Shown: piece after piece, positions 12,601 through 28,044 of the stretch
Position numbering within the stretch: the stretch's first letter is position 1
Layout of the letters: each line of letters opens with the position of its first letter
Source: Synchiropus splendidus
Taxonomy: Eukaryota; Chordata; Actinopteri; Syngnathiformes; Callionymidae
DNA length: 64,000 nucleotides
Direction of reading: 5' to 3'
Assembly (NCBI RefSeq): GCF_027744825.2
Contig: NC_071338.1
Span: 26,426,001-26,490,000 of the forward strand
The notes under the pieces: model-generated
What the model was told of the DNA's origin: nothing
Databases searched by the model: none
Seen by the model: the letters and a program-made list of their open reading frames with translations, nothing else
Position numbers and translations under genes: made by a program

Positions 12601-14304
12601 ACTTGAATTTCTGATGCAGGAAATAGTGCTAAACAGTTATTATGGGGACATAACTAGAATGAAAATACAGTTGATTGTGTTGATCTTTTTCTTCGTTGAT
12701 CTCGTGTTTGTTTTCACCACAACTCTTCACTGTACAGCCACATTACCAGCTTGTGATTGAATTGTGCTTGTGAAGTGATTGAATCTTTACACTAAAGCTC
12801 ATCCTCCATTTCCTAACTTTCTAGCTATTATTATTCTCATTGTTAATTGTTAATATTACACCCAAAATGTGCATGTGTTTTGTATGACTGTATGCTGTGT
12901 CATTGTGGCTGATAAACCATTAATAAAAATATTGTTGACAAAAATAGATTAAATTGATTTTATTTACTGTTGTGGAAGTAGCATGAGGTTGGTGAAAGAA
13001 TGTGTCATGGAGGGAGGCGCATGATTTACAAAGTAATCCATTAAAGAAAACAAACTGTAGTGCAATCACTACATTATTAAAAGCACCTGAAAGGAAAAGT
13101 GTACGCTTCTCCAAAATCTTTTATGCAAAACCTTTATCAGACATAAATTCAGCAATGCAGGAATTAAAAAGAAGAAATACAGTTTTTATGATGTGTAGAC
13201 CAAATGTGTCCACATTTTTTCAACCATAAATGACACAGTGATGCAGACTTGCTTTGTCATAACTGTGTCACACACCTGCAGCAGCTCATGACAAAGTTAC
13301 AGTAGAAGAACCATGTAAACAAGCTTGGCTGCATGCACAGAAGAGCAGGAACTTGTGAGGAATATCAGTGAAGATTTGAGCCGTTTTTGATGAGAGCGAG
13401 TTCATGCTACCGAATGACTGCAGCCTTGTATATTTGAACCACAGGAAGCGATGACTTGTGCTTGTCAGGGGCTGAGGGGTCAGACAGACCGAGCTCAGAG
13501 AAGGCAAAACACTGAATGGTAATAGATATGAAATGCATGTGGGTTTACAGGCTTCAGAAGTTGTGGCCCGCGTGTCCAAAAAAAAATCTGAATTTGATGT
13601 TTTAAGCTTGTAACACAACCATCCCCCAATTGTTTTGCCTTGCTGATGTGTACAGAATGTAGCCCAGAATACAAGGGACTCATTCGGACGGGATTAGACA
13701 CCGTCGCTTCTCGCCACCATTTTGATATCATCTCAAGCAGTTTGTTTCCGTTTGACAAGTGTTGCTACGGCAGTCGAGCTTATGTGACAAATGTTCAGGC
13801 CCCAGGATTCAGGTAAGTCCTTAAAACTGTCAGAAAACCAAAGACAGAGGCAGAGTACCGAAGATGGTGCGAAGACAGAGCTTGTTAAAAGTGACACCAC
13901 ACGGACAGAATATTCCTGTTGTGACATCATCAAGGTGCGTCCCAGCATCTCACTCAGTGCAACACTGCGCTGAGTCAGCATTCACATAGAAATGGCTTGA
14001 CATTTATTCAACAGAACCAACTTTGTTGGTAATATCAGAAAATTTTGTACTCTATAGTTAAGCCTAGTTCCAACCCTTGTATCATGCACCACAGCTAATG
14101 CAAATCCTCCGTAGTGCAGAGCAAAATGTCTGCCAAACTTTGTTGGAACGCAACCAGTATGCCTTTCGTGCGTCGCTTCACACACATTGCTTGTGGTTTA
14201 GTGGTTCACATAAAAGCTTTGTTTATGGTGTTTGCATGTTCTCGGTATGGCTGGGCTACTTTCTCCATACATTTATTTAAGTAAATAATTACATAATATT
14301 ATAC

Positions 14305-14354
14305 ACCACATTCACCTAATAATAATATTATTATTATTATTAGGTCAATGTGGT
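14305..14354. repeat. Near-perfect palindrome around an (ATT)n core
   Basis: Arms 14305-14326 and 14333-14354 are reverse complements at 21 of 22 positions. The outer part is accacattcacct against aggtcaatgtggt and the inner part is ATT repeats, with a 6-base loop. It can fold into a hairpin or cruciform. It may be a very short MITE or a microsatellite that expanded inside an existing inverted repeat. Confidence 0.8.
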
Positions 14355-16499
14355 GACCTCAGAAAGATAGGAATAGGAAGAGAGGAATGTCTTACAATGT
14401 TTGGAGGAATATCTTGGGTTCACACCGGAAAGATTGCGTGTGAGATAGTTTGCTTTTTTTGTTACTCCAATGGTAATTATTGTGAAAACTCGAGTATTTG
14501 AGAGGAATATCATTTATCGTCCTTTATATATGGTGATTTCAGAAGTGAGTACAGAACCTATGGTAGCCCTTCGGGTCACTCAGTGCCCTTGGAGTAGCTC
14601 GCAGTTGATAAAAAGTTGGTCATCTGCTGGTCTAGGGGTTTGTTCTTCTAGGTTGCATAGCTCAGGTTCGCGCTGGGGAACATCACCCTCATTGTAGTCG
14701 AGCTACTCGGCTACATGCTAGCTTGGTCGAGCTATGAACCGCATTATCCAGGTCATGTGGTTCTCTCCATAGTCGGACTAAGCTGTTTACACGCATTTTA
14801 ATCGTCCAAACTTGCACAAACTAACAATTGTTCAGTTTTCTGAGCCGTCATGCCAACATGCTCATTTCCCCCCAGGACCGAGAAAACTACCAGGATTTTT
14901 TTGGGATTTTTAAGGCATGGACGGAAGGATGGATGGACAAACAATATTCCATTAACAGAGATTATTCCATCCATTTATCATTTTGCTACGCCACCACCAT
15001 TTCCAAGGTCAGGTCACTGGATCAGCAGTATCTCTTCAGAGGGACAAAGTTTGCCTTTTGGCTCAGCTCTTTCTTCACCCCTGTAGCCTGATAAGGCCTT
15101 GGCGTGATGCACCACCTATCAAATCACTTGCGAACTGAACTCCGTGAACTCCACCACTAAAGACTTTCAGAAGTGAATCCTCTCAATAACCACTACATGC
15201 AGCTGCCAACCATTCCTGCAACAACTGGGAGTCAATCTAAGTGATCTTCCAATTTGTTTCTCTCTATCTGAATTCCATTTTCCATGCAGAGATTTTAAGG
15301 AGGATTTGTAGGCTGGAAGTGCAGCAGGGTCTTGGCGGTAAGTTCCAGAAGAAGGAGGGGAGGGTCTGACCCTGGCGTCATTAGCTCTTATCCAGTACTT
15401 AATGATTGATACCTGCAATATTTTTCACGAGCAAATAAGCTTTATTTGTGATCAATCCTTGCTGTGCTCCATGCGGCCGAGACTCAGAGAGTTCGTGGAG
15501 ATATTGAAGAAAAGCCAGACCTGTCAGGACAAGTCATCTATTTGCAGCCAATGTTTTGACACCAAATCCCTCAAAAGAAAGTGATATACGAGGATGAATG
15601 ACTTTGCCTCTGCAGACGTCTATCGGCACCTGCACCACCAGTCTGTGCATGTTCAGCACAGTGTTTGCCATGTTCTTCATACTTCTCTGTCAGTACACAT
15701 AAATGCCTCCATTTCTGACATTTGCTGAGATGTTTCACGATTGTCATATATTGTTTAGAACAAGCCACCATTTCAATTAAGTGTGCATTGTACTATAACA
15801 AACTGCTTTTCCTCGTAGGATAAAGCAAATACATCAACCAAAAAGTCTGTATTTTAAAGTTGGCTGCAGGGTAGCTGTCAAACATGGGTTAAAGCTTTGA
15901 TAACCAGCAATTGACGTCTTTTAAGCTCTACAGTTAATGTCAACATGGCGTGCCAGTTAACTCATCTTCTACAACTGGCAGTGTGGAGTGTTGGCCAAGT
16001 ATCAGTGAGGCCCAGGGATCATAGCTAGTGAGCTGGATGTAATCCAAGCTACACAGGGCGAAGGGCAGGGGGCACCCTGGAAGGGGCACTTATTTGCCAT
16101 GCGACCATTTACACACTCAAACTCTCACATTCTGAGGGAGGACACAACACCAGAAAGGCGCCATAATCACTTTGAACTAGGGCGGAAACTAGCAACTATT
16201 TTGATAGTCGTCTTACAGTGACGTCATGTGTGATTATGAAATTATGAAAATGCACAGAAAATGTTGGTTTGTTGCGTTTTATGTCATTTAAACCACAGAT
16301 TCTCAATGTGTCGCATAGATTTCAAGATCTACCTTCAATTCTGATGTATTTTAGGGGACAAGAAATACTCCCTCGGAGAAGACGAACAGTTAAGAAAAAT
16401 AATCAAAGGAGAAAGTTATGTTTCAGTAGCATCATAATAAACAAAAAACAATACACAAGACAAAAAATGCCAGGGACAACAACAATGTCGGTTTTATAG

Positions 16500-16585
16500 T
16501 TTGACTCCAGGAGGGCCACATGAATACAGTCAAAGGGCCGCATTTGGCCCCCGGGCCGCACTTTGCCCAGGTCTGTGCTACGAGA
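16500..16585. mobile_element. hAT-like end fragment
   Basis: This block contains gggccacatg, then ggcccccgggccgc and actttgcccaggtctg. It resembles the right end of the hAT-like element at 3628-4127, which also ends in gggccgcactttgccca. I did not find a convincing partner end nearby, so this is reported as a fragment. Confidence 0.45.
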
Positions 16586-17270
16586 ATGATGAGGTCACGA
16601 CTAGTCTGCTCATAAACTCATTGACAACTACTTCCATAGTTGATGAGCCATTGCAGCCGTCCTTCAAACCCATTCAAAAGCTGGATTCTAACCAATAACC
16701 TTCTTGCTCACACACACAGTGTTCATTTTCATTTCCCTCTCAATTGTAGAAGCAGCTAAATCTTATAATCCTGGGGCAGCAGCTGCTCTGAGCCGAGTCT
16801 CCTGCCGATGATTTAAGTAGATCTTCTCCCAGCTTTTATTGTTCTCCTTGTTTTGGTGCCTTGCTCTCTCTGTCTGAGGATCCCTCATGCACAAAGACTT
16901 TCATATGGAATCATGGCGACATTAGAAAATGTTTAAATAAATATGTTTTAGAGTGAAAATGACCTTCTGAGCCATGTGTTGGTACTTACAGAGGAGCAAG
17001 ATCATCACTGGGTCGTATCACTGAAGTACACCCGCCTCAGGGCGCAGGATTCTTTACCTTTCACTCTCCAAAAAAGGACCATGTTCAGGCCCTCTCGACT
17101 GTGCAGCATTTACATGTCTCCGCCGTTCCACCTTGAGACCGAGTCTCCGGACACAGCCGGGGGTCAAGTGTGGCTGACTGACAGGTCAAGTCGCAGGAGT
17201 TGGAGCTGAAATCAAAGATAAATAAAATGATCATAGACACCTTTGATGAAACGCTGTGTAACTTGTAGAG

Positions 17271-17809
17271 CAGTGATTCTTAACCATAGGGCCGGGGTCA
17301 TGAGCGCCTCCTAGAGGGCCGCTAGAGGTTTTTTTGTATTACACCTTTGGGCCGTGAGGACCGTGAGACGCTCAGTTTTATACATTAGCCACATATGGTG
17401 CCAGTAGTGTGTCACTGAATTGACTTACACTTTACTTCTTCACCTTCTTTGGAGTTTAAATAAAATATTTTTATTTTATGATATTTAGACATGGTTTTAT
17501 TATATTTATTTTATTCAGTTCTTTTTTTTTTCAATTTTCTCAACAGTTTAATTTTGTTCTAATTTTTCTTTAGTAAATTTGATGAACATGACTTGCACCT
17601 GGTTCTGCTGCTAGTTGGACTTTTCGATGACAAATAAATATCCATGCGAGGATCACAAGGTTTTGGTTTGTTTACGTGTAAGTAGATTAAATATGGTTGT
17701 TGATCACAAATGAAATCAAGAGCTATGAATCAGTTCTATTGAATGGGCCTCGGGTTCATTTGTTCTGGGAAACGTGGGCCCCGAGATCAACAAGGTTAAG
17801 AGCCCCAAG
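17271..17809. mobile_element. hAT-like MITE
   Basis: The left end reads cagtgattcttaacc then agggccgggg. The right end, reversed, reads acttggggctcttaacc then ctcggggccc. The shared ttcttaacc/ctcttaacc and GC-rich blocks look like degraded inverted ends. The interior is AT-rich and non-coding. The target duplication is not resolved. Confidence 0.5.
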
Positions 17810-19627
17810 TTTTCTGAAAATTGAAATTGAATAAAGTATTCACTATTCAGATTTATAGCATTTATTTTAGTTATTTTGACAAAATATATAATATCCATAG
17901 AGCTATAGGGTCACGTTATTGGTAGTATTAATGTATAGCCTGCCGTTTTTCACCCCTGGTGTCTGACTTTGACCTATTTGGTTCATTTTAGTGCCTATGT
18001 TTCTGACCATCACCGTTCACTGTCCAGTTCTGTTTCATGTTTTCTCTCCATGTTTGGATTACAGTCAGGCTTTGGACATTTTGAACGAGATAATTTGATT
18101 TTTTTGATCACTTCCTGCTCTGGATGACTATGAGTTATACGACCTGAGATTTGGGGCCCCTATGGTGGACTGCAGTGACTGCACTTGGGTTCTAGTCTCG
18201 ACCTTGACAAGTGAATAAATGCTCCATCAGATCCAAGAAGTATTAACACACAAGCAAATTTGACTCAAAATGTTTTTTCAATACAATTTCCAGTCCTCAT
18301 CGGTCTGAAATGCACCTAATCATCGCAGAAACACAGGAGCTGTGGATGAAGCCTGAAAATAACAGCTGGTGACATTATAAAACAACTGCGCTGCTACGAC
18401 GTGCCTCTGAGTGCTACACTCCTTCAACAAATGTTCCTCTTAAACAGCCTAATGGGACTCAGCACAGCACAAAGAGCCTGATAGATGCTCCGGATTCGCA
18501 CTGTAAAAACAAAATATTCCAATTTGAACATCGAGCTGCTTCTGCATTGATTCTGTTGTAGCACTTTTACAATCGCTGAATCTAAAGGTTGCCACTTAGG
18601 TAACAGTTTTTTTTTTTTTCAATAGGCAAAAAAATATGTGTCACTTCATAGCCCACAACCGATGGGAGTGAAAACAACAGCTCAAATATTAACTCATGGA
18701 TTATCATGTCTTCACCTGAACGAAACATGAACCTGTTGTATAAACAGCCATGTTATTTTATATACTGTATATTTGCCTTCCTTCTGCCCCTTTTTTTTCC
18801 TCAGTGCAAGCGGTGTTGATATTGAGTCAACAATCGACACACGTGTCTTTGTTAGGGATGTTGTGTTTTGGAAGTTTCATCCTCCAAAATGTTTTCATCA
18901 TGAGTGACATGAAAGCGGATTTCTATTCATGTGCATGTTATATATATCAGCATGTATCTCCGGGTGAGTTTTCCCACCTTCAGTTTCGACTGTTGCAGAG
19001 TTCTTGACGTTAGTCTCACAAGCCTGGGCAGATCAATCCATTTTCCCATGTGTGATTCTGCAGGAAGCGGCAAAAAGAAAAGCTGGCCATGAAAGAAAGA
19101 TGTGCTCTGGCGGCATGTATGACCACCATTTAGCAGAAATGCAAGAAGTGCAACGTCTCCTCATTGAGCAGACGACTCTCTGAATAATGTCCTGAGGCAC
19201 TGCGTTCCACTCTAGCTGCTCCCCAAGGCTGTTGATCTGTGGGCGATCTGAGAGGCGTCGGCCGAACAAGTGATCAAAGGGAGACAAATGTGGTGACGAT
19301 ACAAGCCGTGAAATGACTGCAAATCTTGATGCTGTTGACAGAAGGGAACAATGTTGTTCTGAAGAGCGTCGTCACGCTCAATAAAGGGAATCTGTGACGG
19401 TACCTCGCCACACCCTGACCTTGTCAAAAAGAGCTGACCTGACAAAAATATTTTTATGAAGGTTTTTGTTAGCCTTTCTAGCAGCGGCGGGCCGTCAGGG
19501 CCAGCAAGGCCTTCTCTGCTGGCCTCACATAACCAGTAGTCATGAGCACATTTACGACAAAAGTGAATTTAATTTTTAATGTATTTAATGTACAATAGTA
19601 TAACAGGGCTTCGTCCATGTGTATATA

Positions 19628-20448
<821 letters not shown>

Positions 20449-23034
20449 CTAGGCGAAGGTTAGGCGAAGGTATGCACTGACCCAACGCCTTTATAGTTCT
20501 AGCTTGTGATCAAACACCGCAACAGTTGAAGTTCCTCAGAGCCAAAGATACAAGTCTAGCCCTCCTTATTAAATGAGTTTAATAGATGTTCCTCTTTGCC
20601 CAGTTCTGATTGGGTTTGACACCTTGTTCATTGAGGAGTAATGGTGAAGACTCTATCACTCAGTATCTTCTCCATCCATTCATCCACCCATCCAACTTCA
20701 TGGTCGGCACGAGTGCACAAGTAAATATTTTTAAGGATCTGTAAAATAAGGCAGAATTCCATGTCTTCAACGCAGCGCTAGTGTCCGCACAACGGTATCC
20801 GATCGATCTGGCTCTTGGCATCTCCTCCATTGAGGGTCTTCTTGAAATGCATCACGTGTTCAAAGCAGTGAAGCTCATGTTTCTCTGGCAGACTCATTCA
20901 TGACTGGATGAGGGATTGTTGGGCTGTGCTGTGGCATCGCTGAGTGATAAACCTGCTTGTAGAAGCCTCGGAGGGAGGGGAGGCCAGCAGCACAATAGAA
21001 TTAGCCAGATCTGCTGCCCGGCCTGCTCTGCTTCGGTCTGGCCTGCAACCTCTTCTAATCAGATGGCAGTGCAGAGCCAGGTGCTTCCCTGGATCTCTGT
21101 TTGACTGCTCTCCCAGACGGCTGATCCACTTTGTTCCCAGATAAGAGCAGGAATAAAGGGGTCCGCTTACAAGCCAAGTGAAATGGGGTTTAGTCGTGAC
21201 AACAGATTGTGAGGGGCTTTACATGGTTCTTATAGAGGACCGTACTTTAGGGGTACAATGAAAATATTTTTGTTTCTGTTATGTTCAGCTTCCATGTCCT
21301 TTTATTTTGTTACTTCTGGTTTTCTTTTGTGCTTTCTTTTTCCTGTTTTCTGTCCACCTTCGCAACAGCGCAGCTGGAACCCATCCGCTAATCAAGCTCC
21401 ACTGATTTCAACATCTTGGTCTCCAGACTGTGTTGCCAGATGGTTACTTCCTGTCCACCGGTAAAGTTCATCCTCTCGTGACTTTGTTCCTAGGCGTGTT
21501 TGATAACTTTTCTGCACGTCTTTTCTGCCGCCTTTTTGGTTTCTTCCTTGTTTGTTTTCTGCCCTAGCTTTGTGTGAGAGTTTCTGCAACTCCACTTGTT
21601 GGCTTTCTTCCTCGCGTGTGTGTGTGTGTGTTTATTCCACCACCGAGCTCTTTTCGTTGTTTGGGCCTCGTGAGTTTATCCGAGTGCGTTTTTGTTGTAC
21701 CCGTTATTTAGGCTTGACTTAATTCGCCTATTTTCTGTTACAGGTTTTTCCCCCATCCCCATGTGTTTCCCTCGCTCTGTGTTTTGGTGGCAATGTCCTT
21801 TGTTTCCTCATTTCTGGTTTGTGCCCTGTTTTCTGTAAATTTCGGTGTCTTAAACCTTGTAAAATTTACCCTCATTGTTCGAGTCCCCTGTAAACCAGCA
21901 GCGATCTCAATGTTTGGGTCTGTTCTCCTGAGCCACCATGACAAACTCAGACTATTTCAGAACAAAAGATCAAGTCCCACCTACACCGCAGCTCAAGTTA
22001 TCACTGGAATCATGAATCATGTGTTCGACCCCGGGCTGTAGTCCTGGTGGAGATGGCAGCCTCTTGAGCCTAACACTCTTCACCTTCACACTCTGAATAG
22101 CAGCAGTCAAGACATTCCTCCTCGGAAGATTCGGCGGCGTCTTCAGCACGAAGACCTTTTGAATGTAAAAAGGAAAGGATAACACGACAGCCAAAGAGGC
22201 TCTTGGAGACATTTGGTTCAGTAGCAGTCGTACAATAAACACGCTGTGCGTTCAACTTGACCGTGCAGCAATTTGAATGGAATTATCACTAGATATTCTG
22301 AAAAAAGAAAATGTATTTTAGTGATGCGAACTGAAAATTTGTGGCTGAAGCCGAACAAAATTTGAAGCAATTGGACAAATACAGAATATCCAATGTAGTT
22401 ATGTTTTTATTTATTTTTATTTTTTTTACTATTTGTGATTTTGAATGTTGCCTAAATAGTCAAGAACATATTTACATACATGAAAGTTTAGTATTGAGTA
22501 CATAAAAATGGAAACGTGTTCTCCTTAAAAGCAGGTACCAAGTTAAATAAATTGGATAAAATTACGAAGGAACTAACTTAGCTTTCCAAATAATAATAAT
22601 AATAAATAAACGCAATTTACCATTATATAATACAGTATAAATATAATTAGAAGGCTCTAGATAGTTTGGTTGAACACTCTCCAACACTTTGAAACCACAC
22701 ACTGCACTGATGCGTCACCATGACAATGGTCGAAACCAGCACAATGTTTTACAACTCATTTTCAACCGTGAACTCGTCGGGCTCCAACCCGGTGCTCATT
22801 CTCGCTCCCTCTCGTCTGAGTCGGCGATTTCTAAATTTGAGCAAGTCATACTTGAGAGTGGTTTCGCAGTTTTTATTCTATTCTGGAGTTTTTGTCGTGA
22901 GAAGATCACAAAACACGTGAATCCACTCTGTGTTTTGGGGCCCTTATCCAGACGAGTTTGGGTTTCTCTCCTACTTTATCAATGCCTTTGAGAATTGTCA
23001 GTATGAGGTGAAAACGTTTGTGGGCCACTTGAAA

Positions 23035-23085
23035 TGTGAGTCCGGTGGGCCGGATTTGGCACCTGGGCCATGAGTTTGACACAAA
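23035..23085. mobile_element. hAT-like end fragment
   Basis: The sequence ggtgggccggatttggc followed by gggccatgagtttgacac is the type of GC-rich end with a tttgacac terminus seen in vertebrate hAT elements. No matching opposite end was identified. Confidence 0.35.
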
Positions 23086-26000
23086 TGGAAAAAAGTGTGA
23101 GAAAGTGAATGGCGATAATATCTCGGTTTGTCGTGAACATGTCACCTGGGTCCGACACACAGTAATGAAACGCGTTCATTCATTGACTCACCTCAGGAGC
23201 CGTTTTCTGTTTCATCCGTTTCAATAAAGATCCATTAAAATCTGTTCAAACTTTTCCCAATGTTGCGCCTGCAAATCTCCTTATCTCTGTCGCAGCTTGG
23301 CCCAAAGTGCTCAAACATTAAAAACAGATTATTGCATAACCAGTGTTCAAAATGTGATTATGACCAGATGTGCGGCGCGATTGTGGCGGAGGCCGAGGAT
23401 TTGTATGATATCACACAGATGCATGTTTGGAGAGCAGTTCTGCCATCTGGCAAGAGCCACACTGTGCCTCCAGTAGGCAGGAACATGATCACTTAGCGTC
23501 AACCATCACGCCGAGGTGTCCAGAAAACTGCCTGGAGGGGAGGGGAGGGGCCCGCCTGAGGGCCACAATAGCAGAGGGATGATGGCTGTCATTGGAGGAT
23601 TCCCCTGTGTTGGCTTGAAAAATCAATGATAAACAAGTTCCTGGCGCTGTGATAGATGTAAAGTGCCCTTTTTGAGCCAGCACACCTTTTCGTCGTCATT
23701 TTCTTAACTACTCGGCCGCATGAAAAGCGCCGACTGAGCATGTGCAGAAGGTAATTACAGTTAATGGCCGTTGAAGATTAGAGGTGCAGCATCTCTTATT
23801 ACAGGTGATCATCTTCTCCGTTTTTTAGGAGGCAGAAACACGTCTCCTAAGACCCGACTCACGTTAGCGGCTCAGAACAATGAGCTATTGAGATGCTTTG
23901 TCACGAGCCCAACTTAAATGTCGGAAAATTTGTCAGTCGGGGAAATGTGGCGGTCAGTCCACACTTAGCGCTAATGGCTGGGAGGCTAGCGCTTTGACAA
24001 AGTCTGTGGAACATTTCTCCACTGAAATGGGTGAAGACGTCCTCGTCTTGAGGCTGAAGTGGGTTTGAATATTTTGGAAAAAACAAAAGTGGTTGCTAGC
24101 AGATGGGATGCTAGTCGCGACTTCAGATAGCCTCTTTTTTTTGTCAACTCTGTTTTAGTGATCGACTTTACGGACATCTGAGTGGGAAGAACCTGTTTTT
24201 GACAGACCTGACATCATATTAGCAGTGTCTCCTAATGCTAAACAATGTAACGCACACAGGTTTGTTTGTTCATATGTGTGTGTGTGTCTGTGGGCTTGCT
24301 TATCCTACTTTGTATCCTACCAATTCTTGACAAAACACTATCCTTATGAGGACCGGACCCCACGAGGTTAAGCCACAATTGGAGGATGAAAACTAACTGG
24401 GTTTTAGTTTGGTTCAGAGTCCTGGTTAAGGTGAGCCATGTGTTTTGGATGGTTAGGTCTGGGGTGAGAGGCTGGGGAAAGGGTTATGGCAAAGATAAAG
24501 ATTTAAACGTGTCCACTTGTGTGTGTGAGCAAAGGTGTGTTAGTGTGTTTATATGTGTAAGGAGCAGCACACGGGTGTGTGTCCTTTGATGCACCTGCCT
24601 GTCCAGGCTGTCACCAGCCTCTCACCCCAGATATCTGGGACTGTGATCCCACCTTCCACTGAATATGCTCCTCAGTTTAAGAAGCTATAGTCACTTGTAT
24701 TTCCACTATCAGTACAAATGGATACTAATACTTCACTGTGACCTGGAAAAGAGCATGATCACGTTCATTTAGAGAACCTCAGTGAGCTCCACATGCTGCT
24801 GCCTTTGAAGGAGCCACGACCCGATGAACATTGATTTAATGTTCCAAATGTTGCACTGTTATTGCTTTAGTCTTATGTGTCACACCTGACAATAACAATG
24901 GACGGACTGTTTATATAATCCCACCACATCAGACACCACAACTCCACCACCCCTCGCTGTACCTTCAGTCTGCTCTGCCAGACCGTGTCCGTCTTGTGCC
25001 ACTTTGTGTTTCCACCAACACCTGGAGGATTCCTGACCTCAGGATCAAACTCTCCTTCCATATATTTACATCATTAAATCTCCTTGTCAGATCAAAACAA
25101 GCTGCTTTGTTTCAATACTCCTGCCTGAAAGGAAAACATATTCAAACAGGTCAAATTGTGAAAAGAAATGTTGTAGAAGAGCTGAAGAGCTTCAAGCTTT
25201 GTTGAAGAGCTTTGAAGGAATTTGGTTTTGATTAAAAAAAAAAAAAAAGACCTTAAGGTTCCTGCGTGTGTCGGAGGCTATTGTGTGTGGGGGGGATGAT
25301 GAGAGTGAAATTATGCAGTGGCATAGCTTGATCACAAATTCCCATGAGAGGTCAAGGCCCATGGAGCAGAACTATGGTCTCACTTGTACGAATCCATTAT
25401 TTCCACAAGTTTTTTGTCTCACTGTTTTCTTTAGTGCTGTATACAACAGTGAATGAACATCACGTCAGTTCCTAATGGTGGGATATAAAAGCTACTGACC
25501 TCTAGTGTTAGACTCGCAAACTGCAACCATATTTGACGCTAAATTGAAGAAGGAGCGTTCGATTGAATTTGAACGTGAATACAAAAGTTCTTTGTCTCTC
25601 TTACTTCAATTTTTTTTTCAGCCAGAAAAACAGTAGCAGGTTTTTGGACGAGACATGATCAAAAAAGTATTTTTCATTCTAACGTTTTTGTTCATTTTAT
25701 TTCTTTCTTTTACTTGGTTTTTTTTTCTTCTAGCTTTCTTTCATTCAGTCTTTCCACTTTTTTTTCTTTTTTAGTATAACGATTTCTATATGTCAATATA
25801 AACTGGTTCATTCATAAATATTCATTCAGATATTGAATTGAACATAGTAGTGAAAAAAAGAAGGAGAAAATCATAGTCCATAGAGAATGTGGACGCATGA
25901 CAAGGAATGTGATAAAAAATAAATACATCTGACTCAATGACCTGACCTTTAATAGGTCAAATATGATATACTTAAAGTAGAACGCCTTAAAGACAGCAAA

Positions 26001-26089
26001 CACACGCAGGGAGGAGTTCTGAAAAAAAACTTAAAAAAATCAAATTCTAAAAAGATATGTGATCAGGATGTACTGAAATCGTGCTATAT

Positions 26090-26201
<112 letters not shown>

Positions 26202-28044
26202 GGGCTTGTCGGGCTGTTGTTCGGCTGGTGGAGCCTGTCTGGCTGCGAGCGTCTCCAGACCGAGGACGACTGCGACGCGCCGCAGGGCTGATGTGTGTCG
26301 CAGCCAGACGCGCCGCGCGCCTGTTGGAGCTGCTCCGCGTGATCGTGACGTCTCGGGCTGCTCTCCAGCATCTTGAATCACTGTTTACACGCCTGGCATC
26401 AAAATCTTATTTACTGCGGTGGGTCTCATCCTTTCACAGCGGAGCTCAAATAATCGCTCATCCTCATCTCCTCCCAGATTTTATTTTAGTTTTCCCATCA
26501 GCTGCTGCAGCTTCGGTAATTTCCGAGCAATTCAGAAGTCTGATTGCTCTGCTTCTTAAATGATAATCGTCATCGCTCCGTGAAAGGTTCACGCGTCTGT
26601 TACGGCCGAGGAAAAATGACCTTTCGCTGGAACAAAACACGACAAGCAGCAACGCTACAGCGAGGGAAAGAAACACAAGACTCCAATTGTGTTCAGACTT
26701 TAAGATCGTTGGGTTCTGATAGTCCTCTTTATTATATGAATATAATCCAGTGACTTGGAGAACAATCTGCACGTATTCTGTGTTTTGTTTTTAATCCATG
26801 AAAACCTTCTTATTTTAAATCTATTAAAACAACTTTTGAGCAGCTGCCATATGGACTTGTCAGAGATCAGCGCACTTTCAGTTGAACCATTTACTTTCAT
26901 GTGTAAATCCTTTTCAATCCTTTTAATGTAACTTTATAATAATAATAATCCACCAAATGTGACGCCATATACTAATGAGACAGGCTCTCACTCCAGAAGT
27001 GAAAACTCATGTGACTCTGCTTCTACAAAAAGAAAGACAGAGGAGAAAAAATGAGCAAACAAAAGAGTTTGAAGTGGCTGTTGAAAGAAAATAATAACTC
27101 AATGTGTCAGAAGTTAAATTCATCACCATCAGTCTGGTGTTACCTCACAGATGAGATTGGATTTGGTTGTGTAAGAACATAATTACATTTTTGTTTCTTT
27201 AAAAAGACTTCAGTTTCAGTTCTTATTTTTTTATTAAACGCACGGGAAGGAGACAGAAAATGTCAATGATGTTGAAAATTGAATGGCGATGGAGTGATGT
27301 AACACACGGTGGCCTGGAGCGCTCAAACGCAAAACGCTGCAACAAATCCAAACACCGAAACACAGCATTAACTCGCAACACACCTGCAAAAGCCACAACA
27401 AATTCAGATGCAACGTTAAGCCGCTACATGACAAGAGAGTTTGTTGAGGCTTTTCCAGATGTGTTGTGACTTAAAATGTTGTATTTGCATTTGCTGTGAG
27501 CTTTCAAAGACAAAATGTACACCTTGTCCAGGTTGCCATGTCATGAGTTTTGACTATTTGTGCAAACCAACACGGCACGACAGGTCAAGAGTCACACACT
27601 CAGTTCACAGTGTGATGCTTTACATTTAAGACACTGTTGCCCTCGCTGGTCTGAACACAGAAAAAGGGTCTCCAGAGGACAATACAATAATCTCAGTAGC
27701 AGGATCACGGGCAACTTCACTCCACAGTGATGAAGTCGTCGGGTCAGAAGCCTCACATTTCCTCATGATCCTTTTGTCTCAAGAAGTTGCTGATGGTCTA
27801 TGAGCTCTTCCCGTAAACACAGTCCATTCACCAGTGTTCTGGAGAGAAAAGTTGGTTTGAGCAGGCTGTGAGGATTCACTCTTGTCCTTGTTAGACCTTC
27901 ATGCGTGTCCATTAGGGCAGTGCTTTTCAAGCTTTTTAAGCCACGACACACTTTGTTGGTTGAAAAAAAAATCCAGAGTCACATTACAAAGGAACCTTAG
28001 CCAAAGCACAATGGTGCTTCGTAGAAAGTCCTGCATAACAACAG

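Noticed and set aside
24250..24400. Possible repeat shared with 43370-43480 (CA/GT-rich with acacaggtttgt)
   Set aside because: Apart from the dinucleotide tract only about 12 bases match, which is too little to claim a shared element.
27918..27990. Possible left end of another hAT-like element (cagtgcttttcaagc)
   Set aside because: No matching right end was found before the next element begins at 28045, so the boundaries cannot be supported.
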